From NCBI GenBank assembly GCA_036501625.1, contig DASXZY010000038.1:62001-126000 (forward strand): a stretch of 64,000 nt of DNA. Direction: 5' to 3'. Under the pieces are notes generated by a model, which did not search any database, had not been told where the DNA came from, and saw only the letters and a list, made by a program, of their open reading frames with translations. How positions within the stretch are numbered: position 1 is the first letter of the stretch; each line of letters begins with the position of its first letter. The DNA comes from Palsa-1400 sp036501625. Its GTDB lineage: Bacteria; Verrucomicrobiota; Verrucomicrobiia; Limisphaerales; Palsa-1400. The position numbers were made by a program, and so were the translations under genes. Positions 52,484-60,865 of the stretch are shown piece by piece.

Positions 52484-54262
52484 ATGATAGAACCAGAGCA
52501 ATCAGGGGAGCGCGTTTATAAGGGGATTCCTGTTTCCAGCGGCATCTGCCAAGGGAAGGCATTTGTGCTGCATAAAGCCCACGCCGCCATCCCTCATTAT
52601 GGCGTGGCCGAGGCCGACCTGCCCGCGCAAGTCCAGCGTTTCCAACAGGCCCTCCTCGTCACCCGCCACCAAATTCAGGAGGTGCAAAACAAGGTCAGCC
52701 AGGCTCTCAATGCCAGCGAAGCCAGCATCTTCGACGCTCATTTGATGGTGCTCGATGATCCCACTTTGATTGATTCGGTCACGAGCCTGATTTTTTCCAA
52801 AAAGATAAACGTTGAAGCGGCGTTCCAGGAATTTACGCAAAAATACACCGCGACACTGAGCGCCATCGACGACGCCTATCTGCGCGAACGGGTGGCCGAC
52901 ATGCGCGACGTGACTTCACGCATCATGAACAACCTGCTGGGCAGCGTGACGCACGAAGCCCTGAAGGATTTGAGGGAGCCATGCATCATCATTGCCGATG
53001 ATTTGTCCCCTTCAGAAGTGGCGGTGATCAACCGCAAAATCGTGCTGGGCTTCGCGACGGACATCGGCAGCAAAACCTCGCACACGGCCATCATGGCCCG
53101 CTCGCTGCAATTGCCGGCCATCGTCGGTTTGAAGGACGCCAGCGTCAAAATAAAAAGCGGCTCGCATGTTTTGCTGGACGGCTTCAACGGCTCGGTCGTT
53201 CAGGACCCAACCGATCAAACGCTCTTCCTATACGGGCGTTTGGTGCGCCAACAGGCCTCGATCGAAGAAAAATTGCGCGCGCTCCAATCGCTGGCGGCTG
53301 TGACTCTGGACGGGCAGAAGATCGTGCTCTCGGCCAACATCGAGCAGAGCGGGGACGCGGCGGCGGTGATGGAGTTTGGGGCGGAGGGCGTTGGACTGTT
53401 TCGCACAGAGTTCCTGTTCATCAACCGGGACACGCTGCCGGCCGAGGACGAGCAATGCCAGGCCTACCGGACAGTGGCGGCGGCGCTGAAACCGGCCCCG
53501 GTCATCATCCGCACGCTCGATTTGGGCGGGGACAAATTTCTGGCCCACCTGCAAATCCCGCTGGAGATGAACCCGTTTCTGGGCTGGCGGGCCATCCGCT
53601 TTTGCCTGGAGGAAAAGGACGTTTTTCGCACCCAGTTGCGCGCCATCTTGCGGGCCAGCGTGGAGGGCAACATCAAGATCATGTACCCCATGATCTCCAG
53701 CCACAGCGAGATCGACCAGGCCAATGAACTGGTCGAGCAATGCAAGATCGAGCTCCGCGCGGAAAAAATTCCGTTCGATGAAAATATCGAAATCGGCGCG
53801 ATGATCGAGATTCCATCGGCGGCGGTCACGGCGGACATGGTGGCCCGGCGGGTGAAATTTTTGAGCCTGGGCACGAACGATCTCATCCAATACGCGCTGG
53901 CGGTGGACCGGTTGAACGAGCGCATCGCGCACCTCTATGAGCCGACCCATCCGGCCGTGCTGCGGCTTGTCAAATGGACGGCCGACGCGGCCGCGCGGCA
54001 CGGCATCTGGTGCGGCGTGTGCGGCGAGATGGCGGGCGACCCTTTCATGACGCCGCTCCTGCTGGGTTTGGGCGCACGGGAATTGAGCATGGCCCCGCCG
54101 CTGCTGCCGCGCGTCAAGTTCCTGATTCGCCGCCTGAAAATGGATGACGCGATGGAATTGGCCAATTTCGCGTTGAATTGCGAGTCCGGGCGTGCTATTC
54201 TGGAGCGTTCGCAGGCGCTGGCGCGAAGAACAGCGCCGAGTCTTTTCGAAGACTGCCCGTGA
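52484..54262 (+). CDS. ptsI: phosphoenolpyruvate-protein phosphotransferase (enzyme I)
   Basis: This 592-residue cytoplasmic enzyme transfers phosphate from PEP to HPr. The phospho-accepting His is H200 in 'GSKTSHTAIMARSLQLPAIVG'. The PEP-binding half contains 'GVGLFRTEFLFINRD', 'IRTLDLGGDKFLA', 'MYPMISSHSEIDQA' and 'GVCGEMAGDPFMTPLLLGLG', with the catalytic Cys. The length is close to E. coli EI (575). HPr (ptsH) is not adjacent; the nearest gene is a nucleotidyltransferase, so it may serve a regulatory phosphorelay rather than a sugar transporter. The TTG at 52478 is a possible start two codons earlier. Confidence 0.95.
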   Translation: MIEPEQSGERVYKGIPVSSGICQGKAFVLHKAHAAIPHYGVAEADLPAQVQRFQQALLVTRHQIQEVQNKVSQALNASEASIFDAHLMVLDDPTLIDSVTSLIFSKKINVEAAFQEFTQKYTATLSAIDDAYLRERVADMRDVTSRIMNNLLGSVTHEALKDLREPCIIIADDLSPSEVAVINRKIVLGFATDIGSKTSHTAIMARSLQLPAIVGLKDASVKIKSGSHVLLDGFNGSVVQDPTDQTLFLYGRLVRQQASIEEKLRALQSLAAVTLDGQKIVLSANIEQSGDAAAVMEFGAEGVGLFRTEFLFINRDTLPAEDEQCQAYRTVAAALKPAPVIIRTLDLGGDKFLAHLQIPLEMNPFLGWRAIRFCLEEKDVFRTQLRAILRASVEGNIKIMYPMISSHSEIDQANELVEQCKIELRAEKIPFDENIEIGAMIEIPSAAVTADMVARRVKFLSLGTNDLIQYALAVDRLNERIAHLYEPTHPAVLRLVKWTADAAARHGIWCGVCGEMAGDPFMTPLLLGLGARELSMAPPLLPRVKFLIRRLKMDDAMELANFALNCESGRAILERSQALARRTAPSLFEDCP

Positions 54263-54268
54263 CTTCTT

Positions 54269-55018
54269 ATGAAGGTATTGATTTTGGCGGCCGGTTACGC
54301 AACAAGACTTTATCCCCTGACATTGACACAGCCCAAGCCATTGCTTGAAGTGGCGGGCAAGCCGATGATTGAATATGTGCTTGACAATCTCGCCCCCATC
54401 GGCGGGATTGATCACGTCTATGTCGTGACCAACCAAAAATTCGCGGGCCATTTCCAAAAGTGGTCGGATCATTACCGCGCCACCCGGCACAAGATGGATT
54501 TCACCATCGTGAATGACCAATCCACTGACGACACCAACAAGCTGGGAGCCATCGGCGACCTGCACCTGGTGCTGGCCAAAGAGAAAGTGGATGACGATTT
54601 GATCGTGGTGGCCGGGGACAATCTTTTCAGCGAAAGCCTGGAGGGGTTCGGCAAGGTTTGCCGCGAGAAAAAGACGCCGATCCTGGCGGTGTATGACGTG
54701 AAGGACCTGGAGGAAATCAAAAAATACAACTCCATCACGCTGGATGCGTCGGGCAAGATCACGTTTTTCGAGGAGAAACCCAAGGCGCCCAAGAGCACGC
54801 TCACGGGCATCGCGCTGTATTATTATCCCAAATCCAGCCTGCCGCTCATTCATCAATACGTTGCCGAGAAGAACAATCCCGACCAACCCGGCCGCCTGAT
54901 CCAATGGATGTATCAGCGGACGCCCGTCCACACCTGGACTGTGCCGGGAATTTGGTTTGACATCGGCGCGAAGGAAAGCCTGGAAGAGGCTAACCGGATT
55001 TTTTCCCGGCGCGGGTAG
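54269..55018 (+). CDS. sugar-phosphate nucleotidylyltransferase
   Basis: This 249-residue enzyme activates a sugar phosphate with an NTP, for example for cell-surface glycan synthesis. It begins 'MKVLILAAGYATRLYPLTL', where the usual GxGTR loop reads GYATR. 'QPKPLLEVAGKPMIEYVLDN' and 'LIVVAGDNLFSESL' (metal-binding Asp) follow, with 'WFDIGAKESLEEANRIF' at the end. The size and lack of a C-terminal domain suggest a short RmlA/GlmU-N-like form. It follows ptsI by 6 bases and converges on fdhD, with a 29-base overlap of the 3' ends. Confidence 0.9.
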   Translation: MKVLILAAGYATRLYPLTLTQPKPLLEVAGKPMIEYVLDNLAPIGGIDHVYVVTNQKFAGHFQKWSDHYRATRHKMDFTIVNDQSTDDTNKLGAIGDLHLVLAKEKVDDDLIVVAGDNLFSESLEGFGKVCREKKTPILAVYDVKDLEEIKKYNSITLDASGKITFFEEKPKAPKSTLTGIALYYYPKSSLPLIHQYVAEKNNPDQPGRLIQWMYQRTPVHTWTVPGIWFDIGAKESLEEANRIFSRRG

Positions 55019-55820
55019 CGTTTTTCGGGAAGATGACCCGGGCGGCCCCGGCATAGACATTCATTCTTTGGCCGCGCACGAATCCGGCCAGCGTTTGCCG
55101 GCTGGCCCTGGCGAATTCGACGGCCAGGCTCGACGGAGCCGACACAGCCGCAATCACCGCCAACCGCCCCGCCAGCGCCTTCTGCATGATTTCGAACGAA
55201 GCCCGCCCGCTGACAACAAGAATATGCCGCTCCAGCGGCAGCAGGCCGTCCAAGAAAGCGCGGCCCAGGACTTTGTCCACCGCGTTGTGCCGGCCGACGT
55301 CCTCCCGCAGCGTGATGAGATTTCCTTCGGCATCGAAGAGGCCGGCCGCGTGCAGGCCGCCGGTGCGGGCGAAGACAGTTTGCCCGCCGCGCAACTTGTC
55401 TGGCAGCGCCAGCAGGGTTTCCGCGCGCACGCGCATCCGCTTTTTTATCGGAGGAAATTGCCGCCGCACCGATTCGATGCTGGCCTTGCCGCACAACCCG
55501 CAACTGGAGGAAACAAACGTATGGCGCGCCAGGCTTTTGAAATCGATTTCCACGCCGTCGGCCAGGAAAACGCCGATCACGTTCCGCTCTGTGTTACGGG
55601 GATGTGACGCGATCTTCACCACTTGTTCACGGCTGTGAACCAATCCTTCGCTGGCCAGAAAACCGGCAGCCAATTCGTCGTCGTGGCCGGGCGTGCGCAT
55701 GGTCACGGCGATGGGGCGGTCATCGACGCGGATTTCCAACGGCTCCTCCGGGGCCAATTCGTCGGTGGCGCGGAGCGGCGGGCAGCCCAATTCCCAGCGC
55801 AGGATGGGGCTGCTTCTCAT
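54990..55820 (-). CDS. fdhD: sulfur carrier protein FdhD, required for formate dehydrogenase-type enzymes
   Basis: This 276-residue protein transfers sulfur to the molybdenum cofactor of FdhF-type enzymes. The essential cysteines are C107 and C110 in 'FVSSSCGLCGKASIE'. 'TPGHDDELAAGFLASEGLV' and 'REDVGRHNAVDKVLGRA' are family motifs. The frame is open to 56402, but the extra residues are Arg/His-rich and non-protein-like, so the ATG at 55820 is preferred. It lies 2 bases after the oxidoreductase gene it is expected to activate. Confidence 0.95.
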   Translation of the reverse strand: MRSSPILRWELGCPPLRATDELAPEEPLEIRVDDRPIAVTMRTPGHDDELAAGFLASEGLVHSREQVVKIASHPRNTERNVIGVFLADGVEIDFKSLARHTFVSSSCGLCGKASIESVRRQFPPIKKRMRVRAETLLALPDKLRGGQTVFARTGGLHAAGLFDAEGNLITLREDVGRHNAVDKVLGRAFLDGLLPLERHILVVSGRASFEIMQKALAGRLAVIAAVSAPSSLAVEFARASRQTLAGFVRGQRMNVYAGAARVIFPKNATRAGKKSG

Positions 55821-55822
55821 CT

Positions 55823-58057
55823 CTAAATTCTCTCCACGCGCACGCGCGCGTTGTAATCCGGCACGCCGCCGACGGGGTCCAGCACGCCGCGCGGCAGGAT
55901 GACGTTGCCTTCCGGCCAATGGATTTGCAAATTGCCGCGCGCGATGGGCGCCACAAAAACCCGGCCTTCGTAGCGGCCGCAATCGTTGACCAGGGCGATG
56001 GCGTCGTTGGCTCGCAAATTCATTTCCGCCGCGTCCTCCGGGCTGATGAAAATGGCTTCGCGCGGCGCGCCGGTGATGGGATCGACCTGGGCGTAAATGA
56101 GAGTGTTGAATTGTTTGCCGCGGCGCGTCGAGACGGTGAATTGCAAGGGCGACGGATCGTTCGGCGGCAGGAACGGCGCGCGAAAAACGGCCCGGCCGCT
56201 GGGCGTCGGAAATTTCCAGCCCTCGCACAAATGCCGCCCGCCGTACTGGATGGCGTCGCCGGTGCGGCGCAGGTTCTGGATGCCTTCGTACATGGGGACA
56301 GCTTTGACGATTTCCTCGCGCATGGCCTGGCCGGTTTCGCAATGGAGCAGCGCGGCGCGTTCTGGAAAAACGGCGGCGGCCAGCTCGCGCAGGATTTTCC
56401 ATTCGGCGCGGGCCTCGCCGACCTGGCGCGGAATTTCCGGGGTGAACGCCACGCGGCGCTCGGTCGTGGTTTCGATGCCGCCATCGTCCTGTTCATAACG
56501 CGTTTTGGCCGGGAGCAAAATGACCTCCTCCCCCGGCTCAAGGAAAAGCTGGTCTGTCAAGATGACATCCTGATGGACGCGCATGGGCACGCGGGACAGC
56601 GCGGCGGCGACGTGCGCGGGATCGGGCAGCGTCCGCAGAAAATTTCCGCCCAGGCAATAGAGCAGGTCCAGCTTGCCCTCGCCGGCGGCCTCGACCATTT
56701 GCACCCCTTGCAGGCCGGGCCAATCGGGAATGGGAAATCCGTAAAGGGCCGCCAGGCGGGCGGCATTTTCAGTATTGACTGGCAGCCCGCCGGGAAAGGC
56801 GGTCGCGTAGGCGCCCATTTCCGCTCCGCCCTGCACGCTCGAATGGCCGCGAATCGGCATCAACCCGCACTTCTCGCGCCCGACGAATCCTTTGAGCAGG
56901 CCGAGATTGAGCACCATCGAAACCGCGTCCGCGCCGAAGACGTGCTGTGTGATGCCCATGCTCCAAATCAGCACGGCCGTTTTGGCATCGCGCATCAGGC
57001 CCGCGAATTCTTCCATGCTGGCGCGCGGCAGGCCAGACTGGCTTTCCAGCGCCGGCCAGCTCAGTTTTTCGGCGGCCGCTTTCAATTCTTCAAAACCCAG
57101 CGTGTGCTCCCGCGTGAATTCGGCATCGTGCCAGCCATTCTCCAGCATGATTTTGATGACGCCGTAAATGAACGCGATATCCCCGCCCTGCGCGACCGGG
57201 AACCAGTAATCCATGAAATCGCTGCCGAAGAGCGCGCTGGCCGTGTTGGACGGCACCCAATACCGTTCCAGGCCCGGCTCGCGATAGGGGTTGACAACAA
57301 TAATTTTCGTGCCGAGTTTTTTGGCTTCGAGAAAATATTTGGTCGAGACCGGCTGGTCGTTGGCCGGATTGGCGCCGAAGAGAATGATCAAATCGGTTCC
57401 GATCCAATCCTTGTAATCGCACGTGCTGGCTCCGACGCCGAGGGCGTGTTTCATCGCGCCGGTGGAGGGGGAATGGCACAGGCGGGCGGCGTTATCGACA
57501 TTGTTGGTGCCGAGAAAACGCGCCGCTTTTTGGGCCATGTAATAGACCTCGTTGGTGATGCCGCGCGAGGTCAGAAAGAACGCGATTCGGCGCGGATCGC
57601 TGGAGCGGATGCGGCGCGCGATGCGGCCAAGCGCGTCATCCCAGGAGATGCGCCGGAATCCCCTTTCGCCGCGACGACGCGCGAAGGGATAGGGAAGCCG
57701 GCCCAGTTCGCGCAATTGGGCATTGTCCATTTTGGACAGAGTAGGAACATCTTCGAGCAGACGGGGGTCCAAAGCGGGCATGGTATTGAGCCGCAGCAAA
57801 TTCAGCCGCGTCATGCAGAGATGGATGCCGTCAATGGTCCAATCGTGAAAACCGGCCACGCCCAGCGCGCAGCCGTCGCAAACGCCCTGGCTCATGACCT
57901 TCCAGGCGTAGGAAAGATTATCCCGGTTTTTCCAGGCCACGGCCGCCATGTCCCGAAAATGCTTCGGCTTGGCCTGGCCCAATCCGAAAGGCACAACCGA
58001 CTTGAGGCGGGTCTTCCAGTTCTTCTCGATTCTGCAAGAACCGCTCATGGAGATCAC
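55823..58057 (-). CDS. FdhF/YdeP-type molybdopterin oxidoreductase
   Basis: This 744-residue protein carries a molybdenum bis-MGD cofactor. The N-terminal 'QGVCDGCALGVAGF' provides only two cysteines (C60, C63) of the usual Fe-S motif. C194 in 'DNAARLCHSPSTGAMKHALG' is the expected molybdenum ligand, so it is a Cys rather than a Sec enzyme. 'LIILFGANPANDQP' and 'GHSSVQGGAEMG' lie further on, and the molybdopterin-binding C-terminal domain ends with 'PDYNARVRVERI'. This is the YdeP-like group, whose substrate is unknown. GTG 58057 overlaps the upstream stop as GTGA; ATG 58048 is the alternative. Confidence 0.92.
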   Translation of the reverse strand: MISMSGSCRIEKNWKTRLKSVVPFGLGQAKPKHFRDMAAVAWKNRDNLSYAWKVMSQGVCDGCALGVAGFHDWTIDGIHLCMTRLNLLRLNTMPALDPRLLEDVPTLSKMDNAQLRELGRLPYPFARRRGERGFRRISWDDALGRIARRIRSSDPRRIAFFLTSRGITNEVYYMAQKAARFLGTNNVDNAARLCHSPSTGAMKHALGVGASTCDYKDWIGTDLIILFGANPANDQPVSTKYFLEAKKLGTKIIVVNPYREPGLERYWVPSNTASALFGSDFMDYWFPVAQGGDIAFIYGVIKIMLENGWHDAEFTREHTLGFEELKAAAEKLSWPALESQSGLPRASMEEFAGLMRDAKTAVLIWSMGITQHVFGADAVSMVLNLGLLKGFVGREKCGLMPIRGHSSVQGGAEMGAYATAFPGGLPVNTENAARLAALYGFPIPDWPGLQGVQMVEAAGEGKLDLLYCLGGNFLRTLPDPAHVAAALSRVPMRVHQDVILTDQLFLEPGEEVILLPAKTRYEQDDGGIETTTERRVAFTPEIPRQVGEARAEWKILRELAAAVFPERAALLHCETGQAMREEIVKAVPMYEGIQNLRRTGDAIQYGGRHLCEGWKFPTPSGRAVFRAPFLPPNDPSPLQFTVSTRRGKQFNTLIYAQVDPITGAPREAIFISPEDAAEMNLRANDAIALVNDCGRYEGRVFVAPIARGNLQIHWPEGNVILPRGVLDPVGGVPDYNARVRVERI

Positions 58058-58932
58058 TTGTGCGGATGACGCCCTTTGAACGTCAGCTCGGCGATGCCAG
58101 ATTTATCCAGTTCGCCCAAGCCCTCGGCGACCATCTTGTCGAATTGCTTTTTGGCGGCGGCGGCCAGCGGCAAGGCGAGCTTGTGTTCCCTGGCCAGGCG
58201 CAGGGCGATGCCGGAATCCTTGGCCGCGTGCGCGGCGGAAAAAAAGCAGGAATGATCGCGGTTTTGCATGTCTTCGCCATCGGTTTGCAGGACGCGCGAA
58301 TTGGCGCCGGTTTGGGAAAAAACTTCGCGCAACAGGGCCAGGTCCAGCCCCAAGGCGGCGCCCAAGCCCAGGCCCTCGGCCAGCCCGGCCGTGTTGATGT
58401 TCATCACCATGTTGACCAGCGCCTTGACTTGGGCCGCTTTGCCAGCCGGGCCAACGTAGCGCATTGAGGAGGACAGCTTTTCCAGGATCGGCTTTGCGTG
58501 CTCGAAGGCCGCCTCGGTTCCGCCGCACATGAGATAAAGGCTGCCTTGCCGGGCCTGCGTAATGCTTGACGCCATGCAGGCCTCCAGCGATTCCGCGCCT
58601 TTTTTCTTCGCCTTTTCCTCGACCCAGGCGTGAACCGCCGGCGAGATCGTGGCGCAATTGATGAACAGCTTGCCGCGGCTGGCCGTGAGCAGGCCGCCGT
58701 TGAAAATGGTTTTCATCGCCTTGTCATCAGTCACGACCGTGATGATGGCGTCCGAAAGCTCGGTCACGCGCTTCAGTTCGGTCACTGCTTCGGCGCCCAA
58801 CTCCTGCGCCAGCGCCTGCGCGGTTTCGTGGCGGAGATCATAAACGGCGGCGATGGTGAAGCCTTCGTCTTTCAAGCGGCGGGCCATGTTGGCGCCCATG
58901 CGGCCGACTCCGACAAATCCGATGTTTCTCAT
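58054..58932 (-). CDS. beta-hydroxyacid dehydrogenase (3-hydroxyisobutyrate dehydrogenase family)
   Basis: This 292-residue NAD(P)-dependent enzyme oxidises a beta-hydroxy acid or reduces tartronate semialdehyde. It begins 'MRNIGFVGVGRMGANMARRL' (GxGxxG Rossmann motif). The catalytic Lys is in 'GPAGKAAQVKALVNMVMN' near residue 170. 'LEACMASSITQARQGSLYLM' is the substrate-binding region (family: DAPVSGG...). The longer frame to 58986 lacks family features. It is the first gene of an operon with the oxidoreductase and fdhD. The natural substrate is not resolved. Confidence 0.9.
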   Translation of the reverse strand: MRNIGFVGVGRMGANMARRLKDEGFTIAAVYDLRHETAQALAQELGAEAVTELKRVTELSDAIITVVTDDKAMKTIFNGGLLTASRGKLFINCATISPAVHAWVEEKAKKKGAESLEACMASSITQARQGSLYLMCGGTEAAFEHAKPILEKLSSSMRYVGPAGKAAQVKALVNMVMNINTAGLAEGLGLGAALGLDLALLREVFSQTGANSRVLQTDGEDMQNRDHSCFFSAAHAAKDSGIALRLAREHKLALPLAAAAKKQFDKMVAEGLGELDKSGIAELTFKGRHPHK

Positions 58933-59007
58933 GCTGTGAATTTTGATGGCCCGCCGGGGAAAAGCAAACCAAAGATTTGAGGCCATTCCTCAGTCAACCA
59001 AAGAGAG

Positions 59008-59843
59008 TCAATTGCCGTCGAACTCCCAGTTTATGTCCGGGCGTTTGGGATCGATGATTTTCCCAGCGGAAACACCGGCGGCGCGACTGTATTTGAAATA
59101 AGAAACGTGCCCGTCGCCAAAGACAATGTTGCCCTCCTAAATTATGCCGCCCTGAGAACCGATTGCACCAGTTGTAAGTGCTGCTGAGGTCGTCAGGGCT
59201 TGTGCCATAATAAGGCGTCTCGCTGGCATGAACCCTTTGCTCCGAGAAGACGACGAACGCGGAGGGGTGCGCCGCTTGCGTAATTTTAAAGGGCGTTTCC
59301 GGGACATTGGCGGGCGCGGGAAGATTAAAGTTGATCCGCTGGTTCATGCCGTAATTGAACGTTGGCCCCGGGCCGGACCCGGGTTCAATGCCCGTCAGTG
59401 AATTTGGGTCCGGCGGCACGGTGGCGATCGCGGCGGCAGTCGGGCAAATGTAAATCGACCGCAACTTCGTGAAGACATTATTGCTGAAGTTGTTGGCCCC
59501 ATACATCCAGAGCGGAACTTGCCCCCACGCAGGGCGGCAGGGCATTGAACCAATCGGAGAGCCCAATCGCCGGAGCGCCGGTCGCATCGGTGTACATCTC
59601 GTTCCAGGTGGGATTGTTATCCGGTGTTGAGACATAATTCAAATCGCGCGACGCCGGATAGAATTCTCGATTCTCATCCGCGTACATCGTCATGGCCAAT
59701 CCCCATTGCTTTTGATTGGAAGAGCACGAAGTTTCGTCCGCCTGAGCCTTTGCCTTCGACAAGGACGGCAACAGCATGGATGCCAGAATGGCGATAATGG
59801 CGACAACCATCAGCAGCTCAATTAGAGTAAACCCCTTTTTCAT
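59008..59843 (-). pseudogene. frameshifted prepilin-like gene, H-X9-DG type
   Basis: The start encodes 'MKKGFTLIELLMVVAIIAIL' and 'WFNALPPCVG' in one frame. It then needs removal of one G in the GGGGG run (59522-59526) to continue with 'QVPLWMYGANNFSNNVF'. A second single-base removal near 59132 restores 'NIVFGDGHVSYFKYSRAAG' and 'KRPDINWEFDGN', ending in TGA at 59008. With both repairs the 836 bases become 834, exactly 278 codons, about as long as the intact gene at 42805. The lesions are either genuine or homopolymer sequencing errors. Confidence 0.85.
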
Positions 59844-60006
59844 CTTCCTTCAGAGCTTGCGATGGCGTGAGTCAAAGGAAACTCACAATTTGTAAAATTC
59901 GCGAAACGTCCGTGTTGCCATGATCAGAAAATATTTTACGGGACGCCCAAAGAATCCGTCATTTTAGGTTGTGCCCCGCCAGCAGAGCGCCAGAATTGTT
60001 CCCAGT

Positions 60007-60858
60007 ATGTCTGCCTTTCGGTTTTGTTGCGCCGCGCTCTGGATTTGCCTCCTGCCCGCGATGTCCAATGGCTCCGTCCGCGCGGCTGACACCAACGGCC
60101 CCACCATCCACCTTCGTTACGGCGCCAAAACGGAAGGCTCCAACACTGTCGCGGAGTTCATGTACTTTGTGCCGCTGATCTCCATTGAACCGGTGGCCAG
60201 CCTCGCCAGCGCGGACAGCACCCAGTGCGTCCGCATTCTTTCCGCCAAACGCCGCTTCTCCAAGCGTTCGTTTGAGGTCACTTGCGAAATCGCGATCAGC
60301 GGGGCGGGCTGGCAGCGAAGCGCCTTTGACCTCGATTCATTCGCCAAACGGCATGAAAAGCAATTGCAAAATGGCGATTCACTTCGCCAGCTTAAATCCA
60401 TCGATGTCCAGGGCGCGGGCGCCGTCACGGTGGAAGTGGAAGGCGCCGTGAGCAATGGCACGCGGACGGTCAATGAAGTGCGTTTGCGTTTCAATGCCCA
60501 CGGCCATTCCAGCCCCGTTTCAATCGACCTGTGCGATTTGCGCCGGATCGATGGAAAAACCGAGACCGACAATGAACTCCTGGCGCGCGTCAACACGCTG
60601 ACATTCCGCCGCAAACCCGGGCCGCCGAAAATGGAAGTCGGCGTCGCCTCCGTGCAGCGCAAAGACGCGGGCAACGGCGCATGGGAGAGGTTCAAGGGCC
60701 GCCTGGCTGGAGTCGCTGTCAACATGCTCATCGATCCGCTGACGGTCGAGGCCGCCGGGCATGAAGCGATGCTGGATTTCGGGCAGGCGTTGGTGGACGG
60801 CTCGCCATCGTTCACGTTTCCGCGCGCGCGGAATTTGCTGGCCGCGCCGGCGCCTTGA
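60007..60858 (+). CDS. hypothetical secreted protein
   Basis: I do not recognise this 283-residue protein. A signal peptide (FCCAALWICLLPAMSNGS) precedes a beta-rich body with 'TIHLRYGAKTEGSNTVAEFM' and 'VASLASADSTQCVRILSAKR'. A stretch of charged residues and 'GRLAGVAVNMLIDPLTVEAAG' near residue 240 (possibly an amphipathic or membrane-associated helix) follow. The ATG at 60007 is chosen because it precedes the signal peptide; the frame opens 12 codons earlier. It converges with the HEAT-repeat gene, 7 bases apart. Similar sequences may occur in related genomes but I cannot confirm this. Confidence 0.6.
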   Translation: MSAFRFCCAALWICLLPAMSNGSVRAADTNGPTIHLRYGAKTEGSNTVAEFMYFVPLISIEPVASLASADSTQCVRILSAKRRFSKRSFEVTCEIAISGAGWQRSAFDLDSFAKRHEKQLQNGDSLRQLKSIDVQGAGAVTVEVEGAVSNGTRTVNEVRLRFNAHGHSSPVSIDLCDLRRIDGKTETDNELLARVNTLTFRRKPGPPKMEVGVASVQRKDAGNGAWERFKGRLAGVAVNMLIDPLTVEAAGHEAMLDFGQALVDGSPSFTFPRARNLLAAPAP

Positions 60859-60865
60859 GCCGCTT

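Noticed and set aside
55821..56402. N-terminal extension of FdhD
   Set aside because: About 190 extra Arg/His/Pro-rich residues overlapping the oxidoreductase gene; the FdhD family starts at 55820.
55604..58069. 821-residue plus-strand frame opposite the molybdenum oxidoreductase gene
   Set aside because: Antisense shadow; the molybdenum-ligand and FdhD context identify the minus-strand genes.
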